Shown here: piece by piece, positions 35,103-44,944 of the stretch
How positions within the stretch are numbered: the stretch's first letter is position 1
Layout of the letters: the number at the start of each line of letters is the position of its first letter
Source: Cavia porcellus
Lineage: Eukaryota; Chordata; Mammalia; Rodentia; Caviidae
Direction of reading: 5' to 3'
DNA: 64,000 nt
Assembly (NCBI RefSeq): GCF_034190915.1
Contig: NW_026947484.1
Location: 82,283,982 to 82,347,981, forward strand
Made by a program: the position numbers and the translations under genes
Notes under the pieces: generated by a model
Told to the model about the DNA's origin: nothing
Database searches by the model: none
What the model saw: only the letters and a program-made list of their open reading frames with translations

Positions 35103-35489
35103 AAACTGATAAGGTTTTGAACTGAGTGGCTAATGATTGACTGAGAGGTCAGTTGGTAGATAATCAAAGTATTTTATTTCAAGACACTTTGTGAGGTGTC
35201 TAAAGGGAGGCCATCCTTCGTGACTAATGAAAAAACACTTACACATTACTGATACTGTGATTCCACACCCTCCTGTGTATGCGGGTCCCTATGTCTGCAG
35301 AAGCCTCTCCCAGGCTTGTCCAGCAGAGCATCACTTTACCCATCAGTACTCAGTCTCAGTACTGGAGGCAGACCTGGGTGCTCTTACATCTCGTCCTTGG
35401 TATGCTGGCTCACTGCCACTGCACAGCTGGCCTATGGCAGTGATTCCAGTGTAACAGGGTTTGTGTACTTCGGCAAACTATACTTCCTT
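35103..35489. other. Intron 2 sequence, no feature recognised
   Basis: Nothing recognised. Confidence 0.4.
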
Positions 35490-35606
35490 AGTAATCCCAG
35501 CACTCAGGAAACTGAGTTAGGGGAATCAAAACTTCAAGGCCTGCCTTGATACATACTGAGATTCTAACCTTCACACAAAAACAAACACAAAAACAAGCAA
35601 AACAGG
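35490..35606 (+). repeat. B1-type SINE fragment
   Basis: TAGTAATCCCAGCACTCAGGAAACTGAGTTAGG..TCAAGGCCTGCCTTGATACATACTGAG, with an ACAAAAACA tail. Confidence 0.65.
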
Positions 35607-35774
35607 AATGTTCTACTTTGCACAGGACACCAGGAAGACAGCAAAGGGTAGTGGCTGGAGTACAGGCAGTGCAACAGGACAGCCTGAGTGTCTGCATCTC
35701 ATCTTCACTAACTGTGACCTTGGGCAAATTACATGTTCTGTATGCACATATACATGTATTTATGTTTCTTGCTT

Positions 35775-35912
35775 TTTGAGACAGATTCTTACCACACAGT
35801 TCGGGCTGGCCTCAAACACTATGTAGCCCAGGTTGGGCTTGAACTCTGGGCAATCTTTCTGCCTCAGCCTCCCAAGCAATGGACTACAGGCACATGTCAC
35901 CATGCCTTCTGT
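35775..35912 (-). repeat. B1-type SINE, antisense
   Basis: TTTTTGAGACAGATTCTTACCACACAGTTCGGGCTGGCCTC..CAGCCTCCCAAGCAATGGACTACAGGCACATGTCACCATGCC. Confidence 0.85.
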
Positions 35913-36089
35913 GTGCCTTTTTAAAAGAGATATAGACCCCTGCATGTCTGCTACCAAAGAGCAGCTTGCTTCCCTCAAATAACCAGTACAGGCAAGGACA
36001 AACAGCCAGACACACTGGTGCAACCACAGGCCACTATTAGAGATGTTTGCTTCCCATGGGCAGCCAGTGTGAGCCAGAAGAATCAAACA

Positions 36090-36790
36090 GGCCCCTGTAT
36101 ACCTGCTTCTGTCGGAGGAATGCTGATATAGACACACAGGCTGACAGAAGCAGCAGCCCCGCCACCATGCACCACCACGGAAGCCTCATTGTAGCCATGT
36201 GGGTCTGGAGAAGCCCGCCCCATACCTCACTGCCACGCTGGGAACCTGAGTTTCTCTTAACCCAGGTGCCTGTTGACCTATTCCCCTACATTATGGAGGG
36301 GCAGCCAATGTGGGAAGTGTCTGGGACCCCACAATGCACTTGCCTGGATGAACCCAGGAGAATGTCAAGATGAAGGAGCAAAAGGCAATCTCTACCCTGC
36401 AGCCCAAATAGAACAAATCCAAGAGATATGGACATGGAAGAAAGTGAAAATCACACATATGAAGTTTCTGGGATGATGGCAACTAAAATAAAGAAACTAC
36501 TTCATGAGGCTATAAATCAGATCAGAATAATCTTAGGTAAAAGAAGAAACGACAAACAGAATAAAAGGGTTGCTGAGTATATGTAAAGACAACATAGACA
36601 AAAAAGAGGGGCAGAGGAGAATGCAGGAAACCTTGAACAAACAACATAGAGAAGAACTAGAATGCATGAAACAGACTCAAAGAGATATCCAGGAAATTAA
36701 AAATTGCATTGAAAGCTGGAAAATCTGCTTGAAAAAAAAAACTAAAGACAAACTCTCAGACCAGGAAAGCACCTAGTGATTGTGAAAGGA
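36090..36790 (+). mobile_element. LINE-1/HAL1-like relic, 5' region and ORF1 coiled coil
   Basis: A GC-richer 5' UTR-like part (36.1-36.37 kb) is followed by remains of an ORF1-type coiled coil at 36570-36776 (KDNIDKKEGQRRMQETLNKQ.., then QTQRDIQEIKNCIESWKICL), rich in K, E, Q and L as in L1 ORF1. The frame ends in a stop at the junction with repeat Y. Continuation lies at 37655-38775. Confidence 0.6.
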
Positions 36791-36794
36791 AAGG

Positions 36795-37652
36795 TCTCAA
36801 AAATAACAAGGAACTGATCAAGAAGCAAGCCCTCCCTGCAAACTGGCACCACACAAGGGATGCCAGGACAGGCAGGTGCCAGTTTTTCCCATGAATCAGC
36901 ATCATTCATGGACTTCGAGGGAAGAGAACAAGAAGTCACCAAGAATGCAAGCCCTCCCTGCAAATCAGTGCCATGCGTTGGCTGCTGCAAGGAACCAGAT
37001 TCCAGCCCCTTCAGGTACATGGGCGCATGGGTTGGGGAACAAGAAGAGCCAACCTCCCTACCCCTCATCATAAGTGACCTGCTGACCTGGAGAAATATAG
37101 GGTTCGAGATAGCTGTTGAGGTAAAATACAACTTAATGCTTGTAGTGTTTCATAGACTCTGCAGGTCTAAAGCCAGTAATCTATCATCTATTGAGAGGAT
37201 AACAATATGCAATGTTGCATCTATGGAGGCTCTCCTTCTGCAAGTAGTAGCCATTGTTAATTCCCTATTATCTTCTTTTGCAGTCCTGTATCATTTTCAT
37301 TGTTCTGTTGAGTTTTATTCTGTAATCTTGTTTGATTTTGTTGTATCTGATGGCATGGGCAGCTTTTTCAAAGATAACAAGCTATGCCATGGTAGCCATT
37401 TTGGATTTACTAATACATGTTTTGAAGTCCTTTGTTGTGTTCATTGTTTTGTTTCTACTGGTTCTGTTCTGCTGTTTTGTTTGATTCTTACTATGTCTGA
37501 AGGTATCTGCAGTTATTTTGAAGACAAAAGGCACTACGGTAACCACTGTTGATTTCCTAATGTTTTGAAGTCCTGTGTCACTTACACTGGTTTGCTTTGA
37601 TTGGATTTATTGTTTTATTTTGCTTGGTTTTATTCTCTTTAAAATAAAAAAA
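36795..37652 (+). repeat. Unclassified composite repeat Y, copy 1
   Basis: A GC-richer head (36.8-37.1 kb, with the 18-mer GCAAGCCCTCCCTGCAAA at 36825 and 36947) leads into three T-rich tandem units starting GTAGCC/GTAACC at 37247, 37392 and 37539 (145 and 147 bp). It ends TTTATTCTCTTTAAAATAAAAAAA. The same units and 3' end recur at 39096-39475 and, partly, at 53290-53595. The 230-residue open frame across this block has no known domain and is not treated as a gene. Confidence 0.65.
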
Positions 37653-37654
37653 CC

Positions 37655-38775
37655 CAACAAACTACAAAATACCAATTCAACGCCTGCAAGACAACATGAA
37701 GAAAAATAAAGAGTGACAGACGTCAGTGAAAAAGCAGAAGTCAACACAAATGGCATAAAGAAACTATTTACATAAATAACAGCAAAAAACTTCCCAAACA
37801 TGGGGAAAAGACCTGATATACAGATAAGTGAGGCATACAGAACTCCAATTAGCCATAACCAAAATAAATCTACACTCATAAATCTACACTCAGATATATA
37901 ATAACCAAGATCCCAGAAATTCAGCCAAAAACAATGTTAAAGGCTATTAAGAAACAAATCAAAAAAAAAAAAAAGAAAAGAAAAGAAACAAATCACCTAT
38001 AAAGGAAAACCCATCAGAATCATAACAGACTTCTCAACATAAACCATCAAGTTAAGAGCCTGGAGTGAAATGTTTCAAATCCTAAAAGAAAACAACTTCC
38101 AACCCAGACTGATGTACCCTGAAAAACTATCTTTCAAAATTAATAGAGAAACAAGATACTTCCATGACAAAAAACAACTGAATCATGACCACCAAACTAA
38201 CCCTACAAAGAGTGCTGATGGACATTCTAAAGAGAGATAAAAGATGATCATGGTTCCAGGAACAGCAGCGGAGGGGGATCACCAAACAGGGCAGGCAACT
38301 GAATGGAAAGGAAAAGTGGGGTGCCTACAGCAGGAGAATAGCATGGCAGAGATGAGGCAGTACATGTTGATCATAACCATTAATGTAGATGGCCTTAATT
38401 TTTCAATAAAAAGAAACACAGGGAGAGCAGATCAAGAAACAAGATCCATCAATATGATGTATACATGAAACATATTTTAACTCGAAAGGATACTCATAGA
38501 ATGCAAGTCAAAGGAGATAAAGCAATGAATGTTCCATGCAACAAGAAATCAGAATAAGTAGGGGTAGCTTGCCCATCAACCACAGAATGGATAAGATATG
38601 ATATTTTTATACAATGGAGAATTACTCAGGATAATCTTGAGGTTCTTGTAGGTAAATGGATGCAACTTGAGATCATGCTCATGAGTAAAATGGTTCAGAC
38701 TCTTAAGGGTGAACATCGTGTTGTCTCCCTAGCATAAAAAAACTGGAGGAATTAGTGGGATCCAAAATGTACAAC
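37655..38775 (+). mobile_element. LINE-1/HAL1-like relic, ORF1 C-terminal part and 3' end
   Basis: Remains of the ORF1 C-terminal half, e.g. CCTATAAAGGAAAACCCATCAGAATC, GCCTGGAGTGAAATGTTTCAAATCC and CCCAGACTGATGTACCCTGAAAAACT. From about 38570 an L1 3' end-like part follows (CATCAACCACAGAATGGATAAG..ACAATGGAGAATTACTCAGG..GTAAATGGATGCAAC). Many stops. No reverse-transcriptase region lies between, as in half-L1 elements. Confidence 0.65.
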
Positions 38776-39045
38776 AGTAGCCGAGTGTGATGGCTCATGC
38801 CTGTAATCCTAGCACTTGGGGGGCTGGGGATTTAGCTCAGAAGCATAAGCACCTGCCTTGCAAGCAGGTGGTCATGAGTTTGATTCCCGGTACCAATAAA
38901 AAAAAAAATCCTAGCACTTGGGAGGCTGAGGCAGGAGGATCGTTGTGAGTTCAAGACCAGGCTAGGCTACAAAGTGAGCTCAAGGCCAGCCTGAACTGCA
39001 TAGAGAGACCCTGCCTCCAAAAGATAAAAAAAAAAAAAAAAAGTA
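38776..39045 (+). repeat. B1-type SINE split by an ID insertion
   Basis: B1 starts GCCGAGTGTGATGGCTCATGCC, is interrupted at 38821-38907, and resumes GGAGGCTGAGGCAGGAGGATC to the A-tail at 39025-39042. Confidence 0.92.
38821..38907 (+). repeat. Young ID-type SINE nested in a B1
   Basis: GGGCTGGGGATTTAGCTCAG..TTGCAAGCAGGTGGTC..GGTACCAATAAAAAAAAA, bounded on both sides by the 15-bp duplication ATCCTAGCACTTGGG (38806-38820 and 38908-38922), which is B1 sequence. Confidence 0.96.
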
Positions 39046-39069
39046 CAATTGATAGTTTGAAAGTGATAG

Positions 39070-39476
39070 AAGAGAAAATATCTAAAAAGGAAAGGTAGTA
39101 AACATTGTTAATCTCCTATTATCTTGTTTCAAATTCCTGTATTGTTTTCATTGTTTTGTTAGGTTTCATTTTATTCTGAGATGTTTTGTTTCATTTTATT
39201 ATATCTGATGGTATGGGCAGCTATTTTGACAATAATAAGATATATTATGGTTCCCATTGTTGATTTCCTACTATTGGGTTTTGAAGTCCTATAATGCTTC
39301 CATTGTTTTGTTTTGATTGGTTTTATTCTGTTTTGTTTGATTTTATTATGTCTGGTGGTATGCACAGCTGTTTTGAAGAAAACAAAAGACACTATGGTAG
39401 CCATTGTTATCACAATCATTGTTCTATTTTGACTGGCTTTACTCTATTTTGTTTATTCTCTTTAAAATTAAAAAAA
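39070..39476 (+). repeat. Unclassified composite repeat Y, copy 2
   Basis: Units start near 39096, 39250 and 39397 (154 and 147 bp). They share with copy 1 the words TATCTGATGGTATGGGCAGC, ACACTATGGTAGCCATTGTT and TTTTGAAGTCCT, and end TTTATTCTCTTTAAAATTAAAAAAAAAA. The GC-rich head is absent. Confidence 0.7.
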
Positions 39477-39489
39477 AAAGTAACATATA

Positions 39490-39620
39490 ATAACCTGGCA
39501 TTGCCTGTATTCCCAGCTACTTGGAATGCCACAGGTCGGGTAAGGAAATGAGAGTAGGAGACCTGCGTCCTTGAATTCAAAACCCATTTGAGCAACAGGC
39601 AAATTTCATCTCAAAAAGTA
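39490..39620 (+). repeat. B1-type SINE, diverged
   Basis: CCTGGCATTGCCTGTATTCCCAGCTACTTGG..GCAACAGGCAAATTTCATCTCAAAAAG. Confidence 0.5.
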
Positions 39621-39627
39621 GGGGAGG

Positions 39628-39720
39628 TGGGGGCTGGGGATTTAGCTTAGTGGCATAAGCGCCTGTCTTGCAAGCAGGCAGTTGTGAGTTCGATCCCTGG
39701 TACCGAAAAAGACAAAAAAA
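39628..39720 (+). repeat. Young ID-type SINE
   Basis: GGGGGCTGGGGATTTAGCTTAG..TTGCAAGCAGGCAGTTGTGAGTTCGATCCC..ACCGAAAAAGAC, flanked by AAAAGTAGGGGAGG at 39614-39627 and 39721-39734. Confidence 0.95.
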
Positions 39721-39734
39721 AAAAGTAGGGGAGG

Positions 39735-39815
39735 GGCTGGGGAATATAGTTCATCGGAGCAGATTACTGCCTGGCAAGTGCAAAATTGTGAGCTCAATCC
39801 CTGGTATGAGGGGGG
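39735..39815 (+). repeat. ID-type SINE, older
   Basis: GGCTGGGGAATATAGTTCATCGGAGC..TGTGAGCTCAATCCCTGGTATG. Confidence 0.75.
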
Positions 39816-40865
39816 AGAAGGTGTGGGGGTGGCAAAATAATGGTACTTGCCATGTAGGTTGTAATAAGGACTAAAGACATGAAAAGCACCTTGATTCAAT
39901 TATGCTTAAGAACAAACCCAAATGCCTCCGCTGCTTACAACTTTCACAATCTTTTTAGGCAGCAAGGAAAGCAATTAAGACTGTCATAACTTGCTTTTAT
40001 TAGTTATCTCTGTACATGGTAAATACTTTGTCCAAATCTTTGACTGAGCTAGAACACAGCACTCACATGGAATAAATTTGGATATTGCTGCTACATCATT
40101 AAATGAAATGCTAGTAGAGGTTAATCAACAAATTCACTGTCCCCACTTGGAGAGCATTCATTATCCACAATAAATGCATACTCGGAACAAAATGTGCAAG
40201 TCTTGCAAACACATCCTCTGCCACTTTCCCTCCAACTCTGTTCACAGTTCCAAGAAGCAAGCGTGCATCAAAGCAAAGGGTACTCCTGACTACGCAGTAT
40301 TTTCCCTGAGTCACCTCAGATCAACCAGATGAAACCAACCCAAAATCACATTAAAACTGCTAGGTTTAAAGTTTACACTCAAGTGGCAAATTACTTATCA
40401 GGTGCCTGCTTCCAACAAGAGGGGAGAAGAGTCACCTGATGGTCAAATTGGTCAAACAGGTAAACTAAAATAGGACATGTAACTTTGATTCTTTTCCAAG
40501 TCACTAACACTCTTCAAAGAGCATCTAGCTAAAAGGAGATGGTCTAAACATTCTCTGACTTGGAAAGTCTCAAGAAGGCATTCACTCCTTCAAATACTCA
40601 CCTATAACTTGCTTTAAAAATATACACACAAACACAATTTTCCTAAAGCCCGTGAATCAGAATTCTGATTTTCTAAAATTGACAGACAAGGCTTCCAGCT
40701 ATATCTGGGATTCAATAAGCTCAACTAGACAACAGGGGCAGACCCCCTTTTCTGAGCAAGTCCGGGCCTAGGGACTTGAAAAGAAAGGCAGCATTCCTGC
40801 ATTGCTGGAGGAACAGCACTGCCCAACTAGTGCCCCGGGGCAGACTCCTTATCTCCAGTGGGCCA
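39816..40865. other. Intron 2 sequence, no feature recognised
   Basis: Nothing recognised in about 1 kb. Confidence 0.45.
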
Positions 40866-41220
40866 CTTCAGTTTTTTCTTTCCATTCATTTTATTTCCTT
40901 TATCACAGGTTTTATTACTGCATTTGGGTTATATACACTAATGGCTTCATCTTGACAGCTCCGTGCATGATTGACACTCTAATCATTTTCCTCCCATTGC
41001 CCCATTCCTATTTAGTCTCCCCTTGTTTCACTTTTTCTGTCCCAATGTGCATAATGTGTTTTGATCATGTCAGGTTATCCACTTTAAAACAATTCTTTCA
41101 TTCTATAAATCCTTTCTTATATCAGGGAAACAAAACAGCTGCTCTTAGATCACTGTACTCCAGAAGTAAATATGTATCTCTGTGACTGAAAGTGAGACAA
41201 TCAATTGAGATCTTTTTCAG
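40866..41220 (-). mobile_element. Possible antisense LINE-1 3' UTR fragment
   Basis: T/C-rich text with CCTCCCATTGCCCCATTCC..TCTCCCCTTGTTTCAC resembles the antisense L1 3' polypurine region seen at 53.9-54.1 kb. Weakly supported. Confidence 0.35.
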
Positions 41221-41286
41221 ATGCTCTTCAGTTCTGTCTTCGTGATCAAGATGGAAGCCAAATACTCACATAAAAACACAGGACTC

Positions 41287-41389
41287 CAAGGGGCCGAAGT
41301 GCCACTCAGCTGTAATCCCAGCACTTGGAGAAGGATCACCAATCCACACCAACCTGGACTACCCAGTGAGACTGGATCTCAAAAACAAA

Positions 41390-41395
<6 letters not shown>
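41287..41395 (+). repeat. B1-type SINE, shortened
   Basis: CTCAGCTGTAATCCCAGCACTTGGAG..CAGTGAGACTGGATCTCAAAAAC, passing into the CA repeat. Confidence 0.7.
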
Positions 41396-41443
<48 letters not shown>

Positions 41444-41468
41444 ACGCACACGCACGCCCGCACAGGCA
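41396..41468. repeat. (CA)n microsatellite
   Basis: Uninterrupted CA units followed by GCACAC variants, in intron 2 about 0.5 kb from exon 2. Confidence 0.95.
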
Positions 41469-41952
41469 CATAAAAGACAATCAGATCTGAAAAATAACTA
41501 CCCTTTTCAGAAGGCAATAAAAGTTGGAGATAAAGGAAAAAGACAAAAAAAAAAAAAAACAAAAAAAAAAAAACACAAAGCTATCCGTGGTGACATGAAG
41601 CTTGAGCTACAGAGGCCAGCGGTCTGGTCCCCACTCCCAATCTGTGGCTTCCCCAGTGGCATGATCTCAGGCAATTTCTTTTTCCTTTTGAGTCTATCCA
41701 GATCTGCAAGGAGGTAACAGCACTTCTCCACCCAAAGGATAGGAGAAGCCTGCCCTGGAGGTGCCTGGCAAATCGAGAAAGCAGCTCGCTACCTTAACTC
41801 TTTCTCCCTGCTCTAGTAACCGCTGCTGTTCATTTTAGTCAATCTCACTAACAGTTCCGAGCAATCCTACCCGGGAACTAGACCTGCAGAGATCCCAGAA
41901 AGTAAGCAGGGCCAGAGCAAGGCGACCCAAGGGTGCACTCCTGGCCACTTAC

Positions 41953-42031
41953 AAATAGGGTCTTCCATTTTCAAGGGTCTTTTCAAGCGGATGCTAGCGG
42001 GGACAGTCTTCTCAATCAGTTCATCGATGCT
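41953..42031 (-). CDS. GLDC: GLDC exon 2
   Basis: This 79-nt exon begins after a TTTCAG acceptor and ends at a GTAAGT donor. It reads [20 protein letters not shown] then KMEDPI plus one base (phase 1), and continues exon 1 in frame. The [11 protein letters not shown] block is highly conserved in mammalian GLDC and lies in the N-terminal half of the P-protein fold. Intron 1 before it is only about 540 bp, so exons 1 and 2 sit together while exon 3 is 26.6 kb away. Confidence 0.96.
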
Positions 42032-42571
42032 CTGAAACAAAAACGCAAGTCAGTGAACACAAAAGGCTCCCGAAAATGTCTCTGAACTACCTGTTTTTCA
42101 TCTGTATACAAAAGTTGGTGAGAACCTTATTTAAATCGCCCAATTAGAGTTTCTTTCTTAAAAAAAAAAAAAAAAAAAAAAAAGCAAACCAGAACTCTTT
42201 AAAGAAAGAAAATCATGAAGTTTGGTGGTGAATCGGCCACTCCGGGTTGGATTTTATAGTCTGCAACTAGGCACAACCGGACAAACCCACTCTATGGGGG
42301 AGTATGGGGAGGGGGAGAATCTTATTCCTCTTCCTACAAAATTTGGGTTCATCTGCACGGTTACTGCGTTGAGGCTAGAGGTCCAGAGGAAAGTTTCGTA
42401 GCAGAAAGTAAGCTGCTGAGAGACAGCATCTGATCTCCGGCAAGCTCGCCCGCGCTTGGCCCGGGACGCACGCGGAGGGCGGCGGAGTGCAAGGCTGGAG
42501 AGGAGGCCGCGCGGGCGGAACCGGGGGCGCAGGGGAAGCCCCAGAGAGCCCGGGGGAGGCGGGGTCCTTAC
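42032..42571 (-). other. GLDC: GLDC intron 1
   Basis: A short intron between the phase-0 donor of exon 1 and the TTTCAG acceptor of exon 2. It holds the downstream shoulder of the CpG island next to exon 1 and an uninterrupted run of 24 A on the plus strand (42160-42183; poly-T on the gene strand), about 130-150 bp from the exon 2 acceptor. No other feature was recognised. Confidence 0.9.
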
Positions 42572-42826
42572 CTCCAGCCCCAGAGCCTGCAGCATCTCCC
42601 TCTGGTCTTTGTCCCCGGGGCCGATGTGCCTCCGAGCAAAGTCGTCGTGCCTGGGCAGGAGGCGCTCGAGGAGGCGCGAGGTCCCGGTCCCGCCGCCCGC
42701 CCCGCCGCCGCTACTGCGCTCTCGACCCCGCGGCGCCCAGCTCGGGCCCGCGCCCCGCGCCAGGCGGCGGCCACCCCCGACGCCATGGCCCAGGCGCAGC
42801 CCCCACGCCCTGGCGCACGACTGCAT
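42572..42826 (-). CDS. GLDC: GLDC exon 1, coding part (glycine decarboxylase P-protein, N-terminus)
   Basis: The P-protein is the PLP-dependent decarboxylase of the mitochondrial glycine cleavage system. It removes CO2 from glycine and passes the aminomethyl group to the lipoyl arm of H-protein. The 85 codons start at the ATG at 42826 ([13 protein letters not shown]) and end in EMLQALGLE. They match the known mammalian N-terminus at the same length. Residues 1 to about 35 are Arg/Gly/Ala-rich with no acidic residue until about 36, as expected of a mitochondrial presequence. From about residue 50 the conserved mature start follows ([21 protein letters not shown]). The exon ends in phase 0 at a strong donor, GAG|GTAAGG. 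The frame stays open a few codons upstream but offers only a GTG there, so the ATG is the start. It lies inside the CpG island. The catalytic PLP lysine is encoded by later exons outside this window. Confidence 0.97.
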
Positions 42827-43130
42827 GGACGCAGCCACCCTCACCACTCCGGCCGCGGGGGTCGGCAGCGCTCTCGGCCCCTGCCCCGGCCTCAGTTCTC
42901 AGAGTGCCGGCCGCGCCCGGCCCGATTCCCTTCCCGCCGGACAGGAGGGCGCCGGGGGCAATGAATGGGCGCCGCGGCAGACGCCGACTCTCGCGCAAAG
43001 TTGTTGACCCAGACACCTGCTCCGCACACTTTAAGGGTCGCCCAGCGGCAGATGGTGGGATGGACCAGGAAGCCCGCGGCCAATAGGAGCGGACGGCGGG
43101 GCTGCCCCGCCCCCCGCCGGCGCCCCACCC
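42827..43130 (-). promoter_or_regulatory. GLDC: GLDC 5' UTR and proximal promoter
   Basis: Lies directly upstream of the GLDC start codon within the CpG island. A CCAAT motif is readable on the plus strand at 43080-43084, so it is inverted relative to GLDC. A CCTTAAAG element lies about 50 bp closer to the gene (near 43031), a weak TATA-like candidate on the gene strand. GC-box-like C runs follow at 43105-43120. The exact transcription start cannot be read from sequence; a site near 42.95-43.0 kb fits this spacing. Motifs are seen; promoter function is inferred from position. Confidence 0.6.
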
Positions 43131-43270
43131 CCTCCTTAGCCCCCCAGAGCGGCCCTGCGCTCGGCCCTCCAGTCCGCCGAGTCGCGCTGCTCCGCTCCCC
43201 GGTGAGACCGGGCTCTGGATGCTCCGCGCGCCCCCTGCCAGGGGGTGGGGCCGCGCCGGCCCAGGTTGGG

Positions 43271-44845
43271 GTGCACAACCCTGAGACTCCCTGCTGAGAC
43301 TGAAGACCGCTCTCCCTCCCGTGGAGGGTAGAATTGGTTTCTCTCCGTTGATACCAATCAATTTTATGTCTCGGCAACCAGTGTGGGCAAATGGGATTTC
43401 TCCTGTAGTGGTGAGCGGGTTTCTGGCCTTTCTGAGCTTGTTTTCTCATCTCACAGAGCTGAATGATATTTTTAAAGAGAGGTAATACATAACTATTGGC
43501 ACAATAGTCTTTATCTATCAGTCCTTTCAGTAGTTTTATATGCACATAGTCCTGGCATTTAATCGTCTACGTGAAATATTTTGAGTAATTTTGTTGTTCT
43601 TGTTGTTTTCATGGATAAACCAAAACTGAGACTGTAACTGAAGCCAAAGTGGCGTCAGGAAAGTGATGCCCAAAGATAGGATGTGGGACTTAATTATCTG
43701 ACTTGCTTTACATTAAAAGTCAGTGATGACCTTGACCTACAGGGAAATGAAAAAATGATGGTCTCAGGCATGAAATTGGAAAAGTTACTTAAATTATGAC
43801 TAGGAATTAAAATGCCTATTAAAGTCAAGTGTTTGTGAGACAAAATAGTAGCTAAGTTAGATCCTCTCAGTAAGACTGATGCCCTAAAGACTGGCCAGAG
43901 AGCTACCTCCTTCTGGATGTTTATAAAATGAAATTATAGCTTAGGACACTAGACAAAGTCAGTGCTTTAAAAGAATCTGTTAACTTCTGTCTCTACAGGA
44001 AAAAAATGTTATTTATAAGTCAGGTCTATTTTCAGTCCTATAAATTGCCACATTGTCACACAAGTTAAAGGCACAGCCTTATTTAGTCATATATAAAAGT
44101 TTGCAATTAATCAGAAATCCTTAGGTTTAGAATGGGGCATTTTGGTAATTGCAATGATTGTGATTATTTTGAGGGCTCAAATTCTATGGACCCTTCCTTG
44201 CCAGCTGGACCAGCTTACCCTCTGCCCCCTTTTTGAGAGGCTGGCTGTTTCTTGTTTAAAGATCTTATAATGACTTCATTAACCTTTCAAAAGGATGCCA
44301 GTGCTTCTTTGCTTCCAGACCCATATTCAGAATTAGATCCTAGTGTATTTCAGGAAGACAATTAAAACATTTAACACTGAAAGAGAACCTTACATGGAGG
44401 GCAGGTGATATTACAAGGTGTTGCTAATATAATCATCATGAGATTTCTATGCAAGGATAGATTCTAGATCAAGAAAAAATAACAATGTGGAGATTATCTT
44501 TGTAGGACACGATATTCTGAATTAAGCCTATTAGCTCAATCATCCAGCAATGGTGCTCACAGGTTGCTGAGTTGATCCAACAGAAAGCTTCATTAAACTG
44601 GGTTAATGTACAAGAACTTCATTGGTATAATGACCCCTAAGGCTTGCTGAGAAAGACATACTGGAATAGATTTGTCATGTGTAACATGCCCTCTCCTTTC
44701 AGTGTGCCCCAGGAAGTATCTAAAAGAAGTTCTTTCTAAAGCACTGAGAAGTCTATTGGTAAGAGAGACACCAGTATTTTAGAACACCAGTTTTCTAGTT
44801 GTAGTCCTTTACAATGGTATAAGATGGCTTTGCCAAAATAGGTTT
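43271..44845. other. Upstream flank of GLDC, no feature recognised
   Basis: About 1.6 kb of AT-rich, repeat-poor sequence beyond the CpG island. No exon of a divergent gene was recognised. Confidence 0.5.
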
Positions 44846-44944
44846 CTGAGTTGGGCATGGTAGCACAAATTGATAATCCCAGCATTCTGGGAGGTCGAGG
44901 CAAGACAATTGCAAAGTCAAGCCCAGCTTGTGTAACAGACATAC
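44846..44944 (+). repeat. B1-type SINE, truncated
   Basis: GAGTTGGGCATGGTAGCACAAATTGATAATCCCAGCATTCTGGGAGGTCGAGGCAAG. Confidence 0.8.

Larger units (their letters stand above)
42430..43270. promoter_or_regulatory. CpG island at the GLDC 5' end
   Basis: The only long GC-rich, CpG-dense stretch in the window. It covers exon 1, the 5' UTR, the proximal promoter and the start of intron 1. Long open frames occur on both strands here only because stop codons are rare in GC-rich DNA. Such islands usually mark promoters unmethylated in the germ line. Confidence 0.85.

Noticed and set aside
36860..37552. 230-residue open frame on the plus strand
   Set aside because: It lies wholly in the tandem T-rich repeat Y; the same text recurs at 39.1 kb with stops, and it has no known domain.
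42456..43086. Long plus-strand open frames antisense to GLDC exon 1
   Set aside because: They are a side effect of the CpG island (few AT-rich stops); Arg/Pro/Ala/Gly composition only, no family resemblance.
42711..43545. Long minus-strand open frames upstream of GLDC exon 1
   Set aside because: Same GC effect in the promoter and 5' UTR. The conserved GLDC N-terminus starts at 42826.
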